Source of the DNA: Dreissena polymorpha
Taxonomy: Eukaryota > Mollusca > Bivalvia > Myida > Dreissenidae
DNA: 64,000 nucleotides
Reading direction: 5' to 3'
Assembly: GCF_020536995.1 (NCBI RefSeq)
Contig: NC_068363.1
Coordinates: 3,338,349-3,402,348, forward strand
This document shows positions 40,201 through 48,400 of the stretch, one piece after another (within the stretch, counting starts at the first letter, position 1; every line of letters starts with the position of its first letter). The position numbers and the translations under genes are program-made. Under the pieces are notes generated by a model. That model was given only the letters and a program-made list of their open reading frames with translations. It was not told the origin of the DNA and ran no database searches.

Positions 40201-42051
40201 TCGAGACCTAGTTATTGACCCGGCATGACCCATATTTGAACTTGACCTAGATATCATTTAGACGTAACATCTGACTAAATTCGGTGAAGATCAGATGAAA
40301 ACTACTTCAATTAGAGAGCGGACACCATGCTAAATGCTTGAAATGCACTAAGTAACCTCGTTTTAGACCTGGCATGACACATATTCGAACTTGACCTACA
40401 TATCATCTAGACACAACTTCTGACCAAATTAGGTGAAGAGCAGATGAAAACTACTTCAATTAGAGAGCAGACACCATGCTTAATGCTTGAAATGCATTAA
40501 GTGACCTCTTGACCTAGTTTTTGACCCGGCACGACCCATATTTGAACTTGACCTACATATCATCTAGACACAACTTCTGACCAAATTTGGTGAAGATCGG
40601 GTGAAAACTACTTCAATTAGAGAGCGGACAACATGCTTAATCCTTGAAATGCACTAAGTGACCCCGTGACCTAGTTTTTGACCCATATTCGAACTTGACA
40701 TAGATATTGTCTAGACAAAACTTCTGACCAAGTTTGGTGAAGATCGGATGAAAACTATTTGAATTAGAGAGCGGACACTGCTGTGGACGCCGCCCACCAA
40801 GGGTGAAACTATAATACGTCCCGTTTTTAAAAACGGGCGTTCAAAAATGGAAGCCATTTTCCATCCGATTTTCAGGTCTTGAACTCTGTTATGGCTATAA
40901 AAAATCGCATGCGCGTTATACATGGGGGCACGCTATACAAGGTAACTTACGGTTACTTATTTTGACACACCAGAAACCCAAGATTCATCTCACTATCCAC
41001 TTCATGTTGCAAGGCTGAAGGTTCACCATGCTTTCTTGTTAAATTTTAGGCTTATTAAAACCCCAGAAAATAAGCTAAATTTTAATTTGTTTCAGAGGCT
41101 AGTTGCAATAATTCAACACTCAGCTTTATACCGGTAACCCTGCAAAATTTGATCTGAAATGCAAGGGCTAAGGAACACTGAAACTGTAAAAACTTATCCA
41201 TGTGTACCTGTCAAAACCACAAACCAATGATTTATTTTTTTTTACTTTGTTTTTTGTAATGCACTCTATATCCACCTCATTCCACCATCATGGAAATCTC
41301 TCAAAATGTTGCAGACTTAAAGTGCCGCTATTGGTTAGGTTGCAGTACACCAATCTTTTTCACATGGTAATTTATGATGAAATCAAAGATGTTAATGCTT
41401 TTCAAATATTTGAACTGTTCCAAATTTCAACTTAAAAACGTAAAAAATGTAAATAATGTTTTGAAACATTGTCGTTTTATTAAGGGTGCATGCAAAGGAT
41501 AGTGTCCGTATGTTGTAATTCAGGTAACTTTGTGCTTTTGAAGTGTATTCATCGCTTTCCTTAATTGGTCACAAACAATGTCTGTTTAGTGATGTGCACT
41601 GATCAGCTGCGGAGAACTGCCATTGTGTTTATGAAGAGGTGCATATGGACTCCCAGAGCCGTCACAGCAAAAATTATCAAAAGCTCTGAGAGTCCGTTTG
41701 TATAGACTAGTCCGTTTGTATAGACTATTTCCGAGGCTAGCAATGCATTTTAGTGTTTTAGTAAATCGATTGCAATTACAAATATTTGGTGATTGAGTCA
41801 CGGTGTAGGCATACATTGCTGTATATTTTTTTACTGATAAGAATACAGACATTCATGATGTGCAATGCCATTTTAAACGTCAATTAACGTCCGAATATAT
41901 TGTCGTGTCCGAATATATATATAATTATAATAACAAAAATCATACCATCAATTGAATTGTCATCCTGTAAAACTTCTTTAATACGTTTGTAGTAATTTAA
42001 AGTATCTTCGGTCAACGTTTTAAATCGAGACTGTTTGCCTTTAAAACTCAT
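19555..42051 (-). CDS. NOP9: Nucleolar protein 9 homologue (Pumilio-like RNA-binding protein, 10 exons)
   Basis: Exons on the minus strand are 42051-41946, 38881-38417, 37288-37181, 36318-36177, 35060-34871, 31699-31571, 25837-25727, 25027-24794, 21830-21563 and 19604-19555. They join in phase to 1803 nt, 600 residues plus TAG; human NOP9 is about 636. Recognisable blocks are ASHVVQKCVL (about residue 98), THTHMSHIVRSMLQILGGT (about 155-175), NPILQTLLLVLN, ADSIGSFLVEQII with ASANYVLQTFI, SLLLQHLVNF, DPCGSHVMEAAL and ACHKNGSRTLESIW (about 500), DMFGRHIVRN and a lysine-rich C-terminal tail (nuclear/nucleolar signal). These are Pumilio-type helical repeats. NOP9 binds pre-rRNA near the 18S 3' region and acts in small-subunit assembly (known for yeast and human). 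The gene is intact and divergent from the m-AAA protease gene. Confidence 0.95.
19660..19992. repeat. 'GAGCACCGCATAACGGGTGC' dispersed repeat
   Basis: Begins with the self-complementary GCACCGCATAACGGGTGC and ends CCGAGCTAAAAA. A second copy lies at about 26287-26590 (GCACTGCATAGCGGGTGC ... CCAAGCTAAAAA). Both contain TTGACCTTTGACCTAGTGACC. Confidence 0.65.
20092..21246. repeat. About 145-bp tandem array in a GGGGGCATAAAAA-ended element
   Basis: Seven units with 'GAGTCATGATCAATGTACC', 'TTTCATGATCCTAGGC' and 'TGACCTTGACCTTTGACCT'. The element starts near CATGCCCCCCATATGGGC and ends CCCTCTTCTTTGAAGGGGGC. A second array lies at 27817-28733. Confidence 0.8.
21563..21830 (-). CDS. NOP9: NOP9 exon 9
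   Basis: Encodes the most conserved part: LACHKNGSRTLESIW, KLREVIATELAE and DMFGRHIVRNFALQHF. The acceptor is TTCACAG and the donor ACAG/GTTTCT. Confidence 0.96.
22573..23081 (+). mobile_element. TTAA-flanked element with internal tRNA-like module, full copy
   Basis: TTAA at 22569-22572 and 23082-23085. Inverted ends are AGGGTTCTTTTCAC and GTGAAAAGGCCACT. The tRNA-like core (22862-22951) has A-box ATAGCCGAGAGGG and B-box GGTTCGAGCCC; its acceptor and T stems are imperfect, so it is not a functional tRNA. The reverse copy at 45890-46387 has the same layout. Confidence 0.75.
23180..23636. repeat. About 110-bp tandem units ending in GGGGGGCATAATA
   Basis: Three to four units with TGACCTTTGAC.. 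and 'CAATTCGTTGA' blocks, closed by CCCTCTTCTTCGAAGGGGGG. Same end type as the array at 20092-21246. Confidence 0.65.
23640..24760. other. NOP9 intron 8 sequence
   Basis: AT-rich; no gene or repeat boundary recognised. Confidence 0.4.
24794..25027 (-). CDS. NOP9: NOP9 exon 8
   Basis: Seventy-eight codons with SLLLQHLVNFRK and CDPCGSHVMEAALRS. The donor GCT/GTGAGC gives a gapless join to exon 9 (SKMA then GSWVQLAC). Confidence 0.95.
25211..25423. mobile_element. TTAA MITE family A, copy 4 (reverse)
   Basis: TTAA both sides and the central GATGAGACGCCACGTTCTGT palindrome with one arm mutated. Confidence 0.87.
25727..25837 (-). CDS. NOP9: NOP9 exon 7
   Basis: Thirty-seven codons (MLMTGLQCWEPEERRTSC onward), aligned with the LLLEAFHCAEPSSRQVAC stretch of human NOP9. 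The donor is GTATGT. Confidence 0.9.
26287..26680. repeat. Dispersed repeat joined to a tRNA-derived SINE fragment
   Basis: 26287-26590 matches the 19660-19992 repeat. 26592-26670 on the minus strand is tRNA-like (A-box TAGTTGGTAGGAC, B-box GGTTCAATCCCC). Confidence 0.55.
26819..27142. repeat. 'GTCGGAGACGGGTGATGCTCCCC' dispersed repeat
   Basis: A module starting near AACCGTCGGAGACGG and ending with the inverted pair CTCCCCCCAAAATAAATTTT / GGGAGAGCATAAAAA, the same terminal style as other elements here. No coding content. Confidence 0.5.
27630..29740. mobile_element. TTAA MITE family B split by a 1.9-kb insertion
   Basis: TTAACCCATTGATGCC at the left and the matching CACTAGGCATAAACGGGTTAA at the right bracket an 'AAGAGGGCCAAGATGGCCC...GTGAGCTAAAAA' element (about 27693-29605). 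That element in turn contains the 145-bp tandem array (27817-28733). Confidence 0.75.
27693..29605. mobile_element. 'AAGAGGGCC...GTGAGCTAAAAA' element with two tandem arrays
   Basis: Starts with the self-complementary GGGCCAAGATGGCCC and ends CACCTGAGCAATCATGTGAGC. It carries a 145-bp array (27817-28733) and about 165-190-bp units with GGCGGCCATGTTTTTC (28740-29400). Related modules: 21339, 31775-33886, 60850-61351 and 63841-64000. Confidence 0.7.
29865..30741. repeat. 15-bp minisatellite (ATGAACTGCGGACAT/G)n, about 58 copies
   Basis: Units differ mainly at one site, giving CATATG or CAGATG junctions in an irregular order, with a handful of other substitutions and disorder at the right end (30676-30690). 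The unit length keeps all frames open, so the 159-267-residue ORFs in it are artefacts. Confidence 0.97.
30979..31296 (-). mobile_element. AGGTCA-rich dispersed element with (CAGA)n
   Basis: AACAAGAGATGTGTTTGTC at one end and CCGGGGGCATAAAAA at the other, one monomer, and a GACA/CAGA simple repeat at about 31191-31248. Confidence 0.8.
31571..31699 (-). CDS. NOP9: NOP9 exon 6
   Basis: Forty-three codons in phase 0 at both ends, encoding a repeat with NYGVLVAVVETAEKL. The acceptor is TACTGCAG and the donor GTGAGT. Confidence 0.9.
31775..33886. mobile_element. 'ACAAGAGGGCCATGATGGCCC...GGAGCTAAAAA' element with 177-bp tandem units
   Basis: The start is the palindromic GGGCCATGATGGCCC; the end is TCTGGCCAGTGGAGC. 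About 32570-33720 consists of roughly seven 177-bp units with 'TGTGACCCCCGGGGC', 'CCCAGGGGCATAATTTGAAC' and 'AAGATTTTTAAAGTTTGC'. No coding content. Confidence 0.75.
34336..34690 (-). mobile_element. AGGTCA-rich dispersed element
   Basis: AACAAGAGATGTGTTTGTC start, one monomer with TTGACCTTTGACCTTGAAGG, and CAGGGGCATAAAAA end. Confidence 0.78.
34871..35060 (-). CDS. NOP9: NOP9 exon 5
   Basis: Encodes LPPVAADSIGSFLVEQII and ASANYVLQTFIRKC, two repeat motifs matching SSRLLEQVLL and IANFPLQRLL in human NOP9. Confidence 0.95.
36177..36318 (-). CDS. NOP9: NOP9 exon 4
   Basis: Encodes TESNANPILQTLLLVLNKA, a Pumilio-like repeat. The donor is AA/GTATGT. The alternative GT nine bases earlier would put exon 5 out of frame. 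Confidence 0.92.
36471..36680 (+). mobile_element. Fossil scrap of a retroviral-type integrase
   Basis: A short stretch in NOP9 intron 3 resembles the integrase core used by LTR retrotransposons and Polintons. It is an isolated, broken remnant with no other element parts or terminal repeats nearby, and it is probably old. The family cannot be decided from so little. Confidence 0.5.
37181..37288 (-). CDS. NOP9: NOP9 exon 3
   Basis: Encodes FDVPAAFRKQL, equivalent to FEVPETFLNRL in human NOP9. A polypyrimidine tract precedes the acceptor. Confidence 0.92.
37459..37721. mobile_element. MITE with 3-bp duplication CCG (PIF/Harbinger-like)
   Basis: Inverted ends GACCCATATTCACCAA / TTGGTGAATACGGGTC, then inverted CTTAGACTTAAGTCTAAGAA blocks. 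CCG flanks both ends (37456-37458 and 37722-37724). It has no coding capacity. The Harbinger-like call rests on duplication length only. Confidence 0.65.
37980..38330. repeat. 'CCCATTCCCAA...TTTTTCCCAAATGGGACC' dispersed repeat
   Basis: Similar blocks occur at about 34110-34140, 50690-50740 and 56070-56290. Ends not defined. Confidence 0.45.
38417..38881 (-). CDS. NOP9: NOP9 exon 2
   Basis: Encodes about 155 residues with the first Pumilio-like repeats (ASHVVQKCVL, MSHIVRSMLQILGGTF). The acceptor is CATTTCAG and the donor CCAG/GTATGG. Confidence 0.95.
38959..39366 (-). mobile_element. AGGTCA-rich dispersed element, two monomers
   Basis: AACAAGATGTGTTTGTG start, two monomers each with TTTGACCTTTGACCTT, and a terminal hairpin CCCCACTATAGTGGTGGGGG followed by ACATAAAAA. 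Confidence 0.82.
39480..40110. other. NOP9 intron 1 sequence
   Basis: No gene recognised; the ORFs on the minus strand here have no family features. Confidence 0.35.
40116..40850. repeat. About 160-bp tandem units in an 'ACAAGAGTGCCAAACTGTCAC' element
   Basis: Four units with 'AATGCTTGAAATGCACTAAG' and 'CTGACCAAATTNGGTGAAGA' blocks, ending in the hairpin ACGTCCCGTTTTTAAAAACG plus GGCG. Confidence 0.7.
41946..42051 (-). CDS. NOP9: NOP9 exon 1
   Basis: Starts at the ATG at 42051 and encodes 35 residues, MSFKGKQSRFK onward, with a basic N-terminus. The frame is open for about eight codons further upstream but has no ATG there, so 42051 is the start. The donor is GATG/GTATGA. Confidence 0.85.
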
Positions 42052-42358
42052 TTTTCTACAGCCAAAATGTAGCACGTGTTATTGTTTATTTTGATAAAAG
42101 CGGAAGCTATTCTTTCATTACATTCACCCGATTTTCGAATAATCATTTCAAAGGAAAACTATTAACTAACACTGAAATATCAGCAATGAAATAAAAAAAT
42201 GAAATAAAAAATATAGAGAATATTTTTCTTATCGTTTTATGTATTATTTCAATGTATTTTTATCTTCAAAAATAATGCGTATATATGGCGTTCAAGAGCT
42301 ATAACCTGTTAAATAATAAGTCAGTTTCTCGAGAAAGGTTACACGAATTTATATAATT
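42052..42358. promoter_or_regulatory. Head-to-head intergenic region, likely bidirectional promoter
   Basis: Only 307 bp separate the NOP9 start codon (minus) from the m-AAA protease start codon (plus). It contains a palindromic E-box CACGTG at 42073-42078 and an ETS/GABP-like CGGAAG at 42101-42106. The rest is AT-rich with no obvious repeat. No TATA box is assigned. A shared promoter is inferred from the spacing. Confidence 0.65.
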
Positions 42359-42442
42359 ATGGCATTGCACTATATCAGATTTGCAAACAGGCTAGAAAAA
42401 TTACTACAACAATCAGTTTCAAGAGGTTGCCTTCAACATGAG
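42359..42442 (+). CDS. m-AAA protease exon 1
   Basis: Twenty-eight codons from ATG to a GAG/GTAAAT donor in phase 0, encoding the first part of a probable mitochondrial targeting sequence. Confidence 0.7.
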
Positions 42443-45400
42443 GTAAATATATTCTGTTATGTATAAAATGTAAACAAAACTTTGCTGTGTTTCATCACTC
42501 CTTCATGGGGTTTCTCTCTAATTCTCTTTTTTCTTGTGGTGGCTAAAATTGATTTTTCAGAACTGTTAGAAAATTATTGTATATAGAACCTATCGTCCAT
42601 GATTTATGGCAGTTCCAATATATTCAAAATGCAAGTCATCATTGAGAGATGTAGTTAGCGGAGTCCCTCAAGGCAGTGTAATCGGACCGATACTTTTTCT
42701 GTGTTTTATCAATGACTTACCTGACATAGTATCAGGAATTGTTAAGATTTGTGCCGATGACACAAAGCTTTTTTCACCAGTAACAACAAATGAGGAGTGT
42801 TATAATCTACAATCTGACCTAGACAACTTAAGTGACTGGAGTGATAAATGGAAATTGACATTTAATGCAAAGAAATGCAAAGTTCTTCACCTTGGAAGTT
42901 TAAATAGTGATTTTCAGTATTCCATGAGAGACCCGGACGGAAACTACACAGCCATTGAAGCAGTCACAAATGAGAAAGATTAAGGTGTGACTTTTGACGA
43001 GCGGCTAAGTTTTAACCAACACATTACAAATATAACGAATAAAGCACAGCGAACTCTTGCCTTAGTACATAGATCCTTCGAATGTCTTGATGAAGAAATG
43101 TTTCTGCCTCTGTATAAGGCTTTAATCAGGCCAACCTTAGAATACGGATCATGTGTTTGGTCCCCTCACCTAAAAAAACATATAAAGTTAATTGAAGATG
43201 TGCTGCGAAGAGCAACTAAACTAGTGCCATTGGTGGCACATCTACCATACGACCAGAGACTTCGGAAGTTGGGACTAGTCACACTTGAGTACAGAAGGGA
43301 CAGGGCGTATATGATCCAAATTTTCAAATCTTTACATGCGCTGGATGATTTAAACTGGGAAAAATTGTTCGATCTGGCTGAGGGTAATCTTCGTGGTCAT
43401 CACTTGAAACTAAGAGGCAAGAATTCCAAAAGCAATGTAAGACTCAACACCTTTAGTCAAAGATCAATTCATTAATTTAATGGAACAGTTTGGAAGAATC
43501 AACAATAGCTGCCACAAGTGTTAATCAATTTAAATCGTTGCTAAATTCTGAGAAATGGAACATTAAGAAGTTTAACATGTCTGTAAATGAGTTAATTTTA
43601 ACAATTATTATTTACTAAGCGCACTCTAGAGAAGTTTTAACAAAATATTACATATCAGCGAGAGATTCTAAAGAAGAGAACATTTATCAGAGGGGCCATA
43701 ACAGCATAGCTAATTTACGGCCCAACAGTCCAGGTATCCAGGTATCCAGGTATCAATAATTGAAAGGTAAACAAGCTTGAATAAAAGTTCAGTCATGTTC
43801 CTAAATGCATACATGTTTTTTTGTGGGTGAATGCATTAGCAGTGACACGCATATTGATAAAGATTGATTTAAAACAAACCTTGAATGTATTATTTTATTT
43901 CAATTTCCCTCTATCCCTCCATTAGTCTGAATCTAGACCATGTGTTTACTTAAAAGTACTTATCCCTTATTCTCATAATTTTTTTTTATCCCCACGCTTT
44001 TTGAAAAAAAGGTGGGGATATTGTGGTTATCTCCGCCGTCCGTCCGTCCGTCTGTCCGTCCGTCCTGGCCACTATCTCCTCCTACACTAAAAGCACTAGA
44101 ACCTTGAAACTTACACACATGGTAGCTATGAGCATATGTGCGACCCTGCACTATTTGGAATTTTGATCTGACCCCTGGGTCAAAAGTTATAGCGGTTGGG
44201 GTGGGGCCACGTCAGAAATTATCACTCATTTTTTTAGGTTATTTTACATTTACTTCTTTATTTCTACACCGATTCACTTCAAATTGATACTGGACCTCTC
44301 TTATGACAATACGGTCAATCTCAACCATGCATGGCCCCATTCCCAACCCTGGGGCGCCCCGCCCACATAGGCCACACCCACCAAAAATTTCCATTTACTA
44401 TAATTTTTTCATTTCTACACGGATTCACTTCAAATTGATACTGAACTTTTGTTATGACATTAGGGTCAATCTCAACTATGCATGGCCCCAATCCCAACCC
44501 TGGGGCGCCCGCCCACATAGGCCACACCCACCAAAAATTGCCTTTTACTATAATTTCTTCATTTCTACACCGATTCACTTCAAATTGATACTGAACCTCT
44601 CTTATGACAATACGGTCAATCTCAACTATGCATGGCCCCATTACCAACCCTGGGGCCCCGCCCACATAGACCACGCCCGCCCAAAATTGCCTTTTACTAT
44701 AATTTCTTCATTTCTACACTGATTCACTTCAAATTGATACTGAACTTCTCTTATGACAATACAGTCAATCTCAACTATGCATGGCCCCATTACCAACCCT
44801 GGGGCGCCCCGCCCACATAGACCACACCCACCCAAAATTGCCTTTTACTATAATTTCTTCATTTCTACACCGATTCACTTCAAATTGATACTGAACCTCT
44901 CTTATGACAATACGGTCAATCTCAACTATGCATGGCCCCATTACCAACTCTGGGGCCCCGCCCACATAGACCACACCTGCCCAAAATTGCCTTTTACTAT
45001 AATTTCTTCATTTCTACACCGATTCACTTCAAATTGATACTGAACTTCTCTTATGACAATACGGTCAATCTCAACTATGCATGGCACAATTACCAACCCT
45101 GGGGCGCCCTGCCCACATATGTCACACCCACCCAAAATTGCCTTTTACTATAACTTCTTCATTTCTACACCAATTCACTTCTAATTGATGATGAACTTCT
45201 CTTATGACAATACGGTCAATCTCAGCTATGCATGGCCCCATTACCAACCCTGGGGCACACCTAGGTCAAACATTCGGCGTGGGGATACGCGTCGGCCTCT
45301 GCCGCGCCATTTCTAGTTTTAGATCTGAACTTTTCAGTTGAACCTTATTAAATATTGTATTGAAAATATCTCACATCAGGGATTTCAATTGAAGCAGAAT

Positions 45401-48400
45401 CCTGCTTTTTGATTCAGTACAGTCCACGCGTTTCCCCAAAAAACATGCTCCCTCCGTGGGGCATTCGTCTGCTAGAGAGTTATTCCGCAGCGGGGAAGGC
45501 GAGGTGTATTCACTAAAACGCTAATACCCGCGGCTTTTATTACTTAAGCCTACGGGTAGTTGGTAAATGCAGGCAATTTCCGTTCTTATCAGAACACCGC
45601 CGCGCGACGCAGTGTGCTACTGTGCATTCCAAAAAATATAAACATTGCAATTACAAATTGTTTAAATACTGTGGCTTATAAAAATAAAGATAATTGTATA
45701 AAAAAATTAATATATGTTTTTATTCACAGGTACGTCTACAATATGAATGAATATATGACACATAAAGCGTATTGACAAATTAATATTTAATTCATAACAC
45801 ATATAACACAAGAATAAATGTTCCGTTAAATTTCCAAACGAGAATAATATTTTGTAATCCAAAACACGCTTCCGATTTTTAATGTTTAAGGGGCCTTTTC
45901 ACAGATTTTGGCATGTTTTGAAGTTTGTCATTAAATGCTTTTTATTGATAAATGTAAACACTGGATCTAAAAAGCTCCAGTAAAACGTCAAGAATAAAAT
46001 TTAAAAAAAGGAAAAAAAAATAGCCCACAACAGGACTCGAACCAGTGACCCCCGGAGTCCTGAAGTAAAAACCAATGAGACCGCTCGGCCATCCTGCCAA
46101 TTATGTATGAAAGACGTATTTTATAGTTTATATAAGCAATCTTTGTAGTTTCACAAAATTAAACGACAACAACAGAACTGTCCAAATTATTCAATCATTT
46201 CGCGTTGCAACGCTTTATAATTTTCAGGTTTTTAAATCATCAAAATATGCATATAATGGCTATATTAGACCATGGTAAATGTTCAGTATTACTGTTTCCT
46301 CACAAATATCATAACTAAAACGAAAATTTGCGAATCTAAAACAACTTTTTTCAATTTTGTCAATTTATCAAAACATGAAAAGATCCCTTAAACACGACGT
46401 TTACAAATGCTTCCAATATACAGTCATCATGTATATTTTCAGACAAAAGCTCGCGAAAACTATGCTGCAATGTACAAGTTCAAGGTTTATGCGTGGAAAG
46501 CGTGCGTGTATTGATTTTTTGATACAAACTTTGTAGCTCAGAGAACACTGAATTCTGTTGATTTCGGTTAAAAGTTTCTGTGGTACTTTTTAACACAATT
46601 ATATCGCGAATAATTTGATATTTCCTCCAAATTAATTTCAATTCAAACACGCCGTATCTATAGCGTTACGGTATTTTAGTAGAGTAATTATTGAAACAGT
46701 TATTGTACTGTATACTGATTAAAGAGAACATCTGGACGGAACTGGATTAAGTGTTTGGCGTTATGAAAACATGCAAAGCTTGTCTACTGACCTATTGTGT
46801 AGACTGCTGTCTGTGGTGTTTTGACAAAAGGGATTAACATGTGTGAATGTCACTCTGCCGATTTGGTCCATAATTGACCACTCGCCAGCTGTCAATCAAA
46901 TTCACGAAATTTTGTTTATTGCTGCCACATGGTCCGACAAACAAAGACTGTCGCAGTAATGGATAAAGCCAGTGCCTTCCCCAGGCCATTTAAGCGCCCC
47001 TTGCCGGGGCGCTTGAATTTCGAAATCAGAGTCCCCGGGGCGCTTGAAATTTTCCGATTAGTGTATTCTTCAGTAAAAGAAAGTGGAGATTGTCCAAAAA
47101 AATCAAGGTTTCCCTATCAGTGTATCAATATTCCCTGTTTTAATAGAGCACTCGGTACCTACTTTCACAAGTAATCGCCATAAACACCACATGGGGTAAT
47201 GGATAATCCACTGATAAGAGAATAGCATGACGCGCGTATCGATTATTCTAGCCACATTACACGGTCATTTAAATGCTGACAAGGATGTATCTGGTAACTT
47301 TCCAGTCGTCAAACTGTGAAGTTCATCGTCCAATCGGTTACGCGAATGCTTATGAGGGCGGGGTTAACTATCGACCATTATTTTTGATTGACGTCGGGCA
47401 TGAAGTAAGAGTTTATCGCAGCTTGATTAGCAAGTAGTTGTACCATTTGAGTAATATAAAACCGGCAATTAGTACAGTACAGAACATTAAAGACGGTTTC
47501 GGGCATCATCATCACACCTTTTTACTGTAAACAAGTGTTACCTATGACTCATAATTAATACGAGAAATTAATTGCAAGTGGTAAACAATTAATTATTATA
47601 GCGGTTACAATTATGTGATAACAATTTATTTAATTCCAGTACATGTATATTTCAACATGTCCATTTATAGAACTGATTAACCTCGTTTTTCTGACATTTA
47701 TTCGACACGTAATGCGCTTTTAACAAATTTTCGTTGAATTAATTACGCACACTTGTAAATGTTTCGTCCGATAATCGATAGTTAGAAGACTGATGACGGC
47801 AACCGGCCGTGATCCTCGTGGACAACGTGATTTTCATGCATAATTCCGTCAAAACATTTATTCGACTCGTAAAGTGTGTAAACAAATTATCGTTGAATTT
47901 ATAACGCAACGGTTAATATTTGTTGAAATGTCAAATGGGAATAATTAAATTTGTAATCCGAAACCCATTACCGTAAGTCGATGTTAACGCGTTTTTAATC
48001 CGAAACACACTTCCGAATGTAAATGTTACCGCACCGTTAAATATTTTTGCTTCAAATTAGGAGTGCAAATTTATTTTGTGTCGAATCTTTTTCTCAATTA
48101 AAAAGAGCGCGAAAATTATGCAGCATGTACAACGTCGCGTCTATTGCATACAAATGGCGTGTATTGAGCGTTTTAACAAGCACACAACAGGTCAGGGGAT
48201 TGACGCATATTCAGAGGCAATATTTCATCAAATCTATAAATAGTCACTTAAAAAATGGCAAGGTTTGTGTTAAAGAAATAACTGAAAGCTTTTATCGTAA
48301 ATATTTACCAGAAAGAGATTGATAAAAACGGAATAAACGGGATTATCGGGTAATAAATAGAAACTTGAAAAATAGTAAGTATACAGTAATAGAGTCGGGT

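Noticed and set aside
44303-45153. Series of 60-140-residue ORFs on both strands
   Set aside because: They repeat with the 150-bp tandem unit and show no codon-level constraint.
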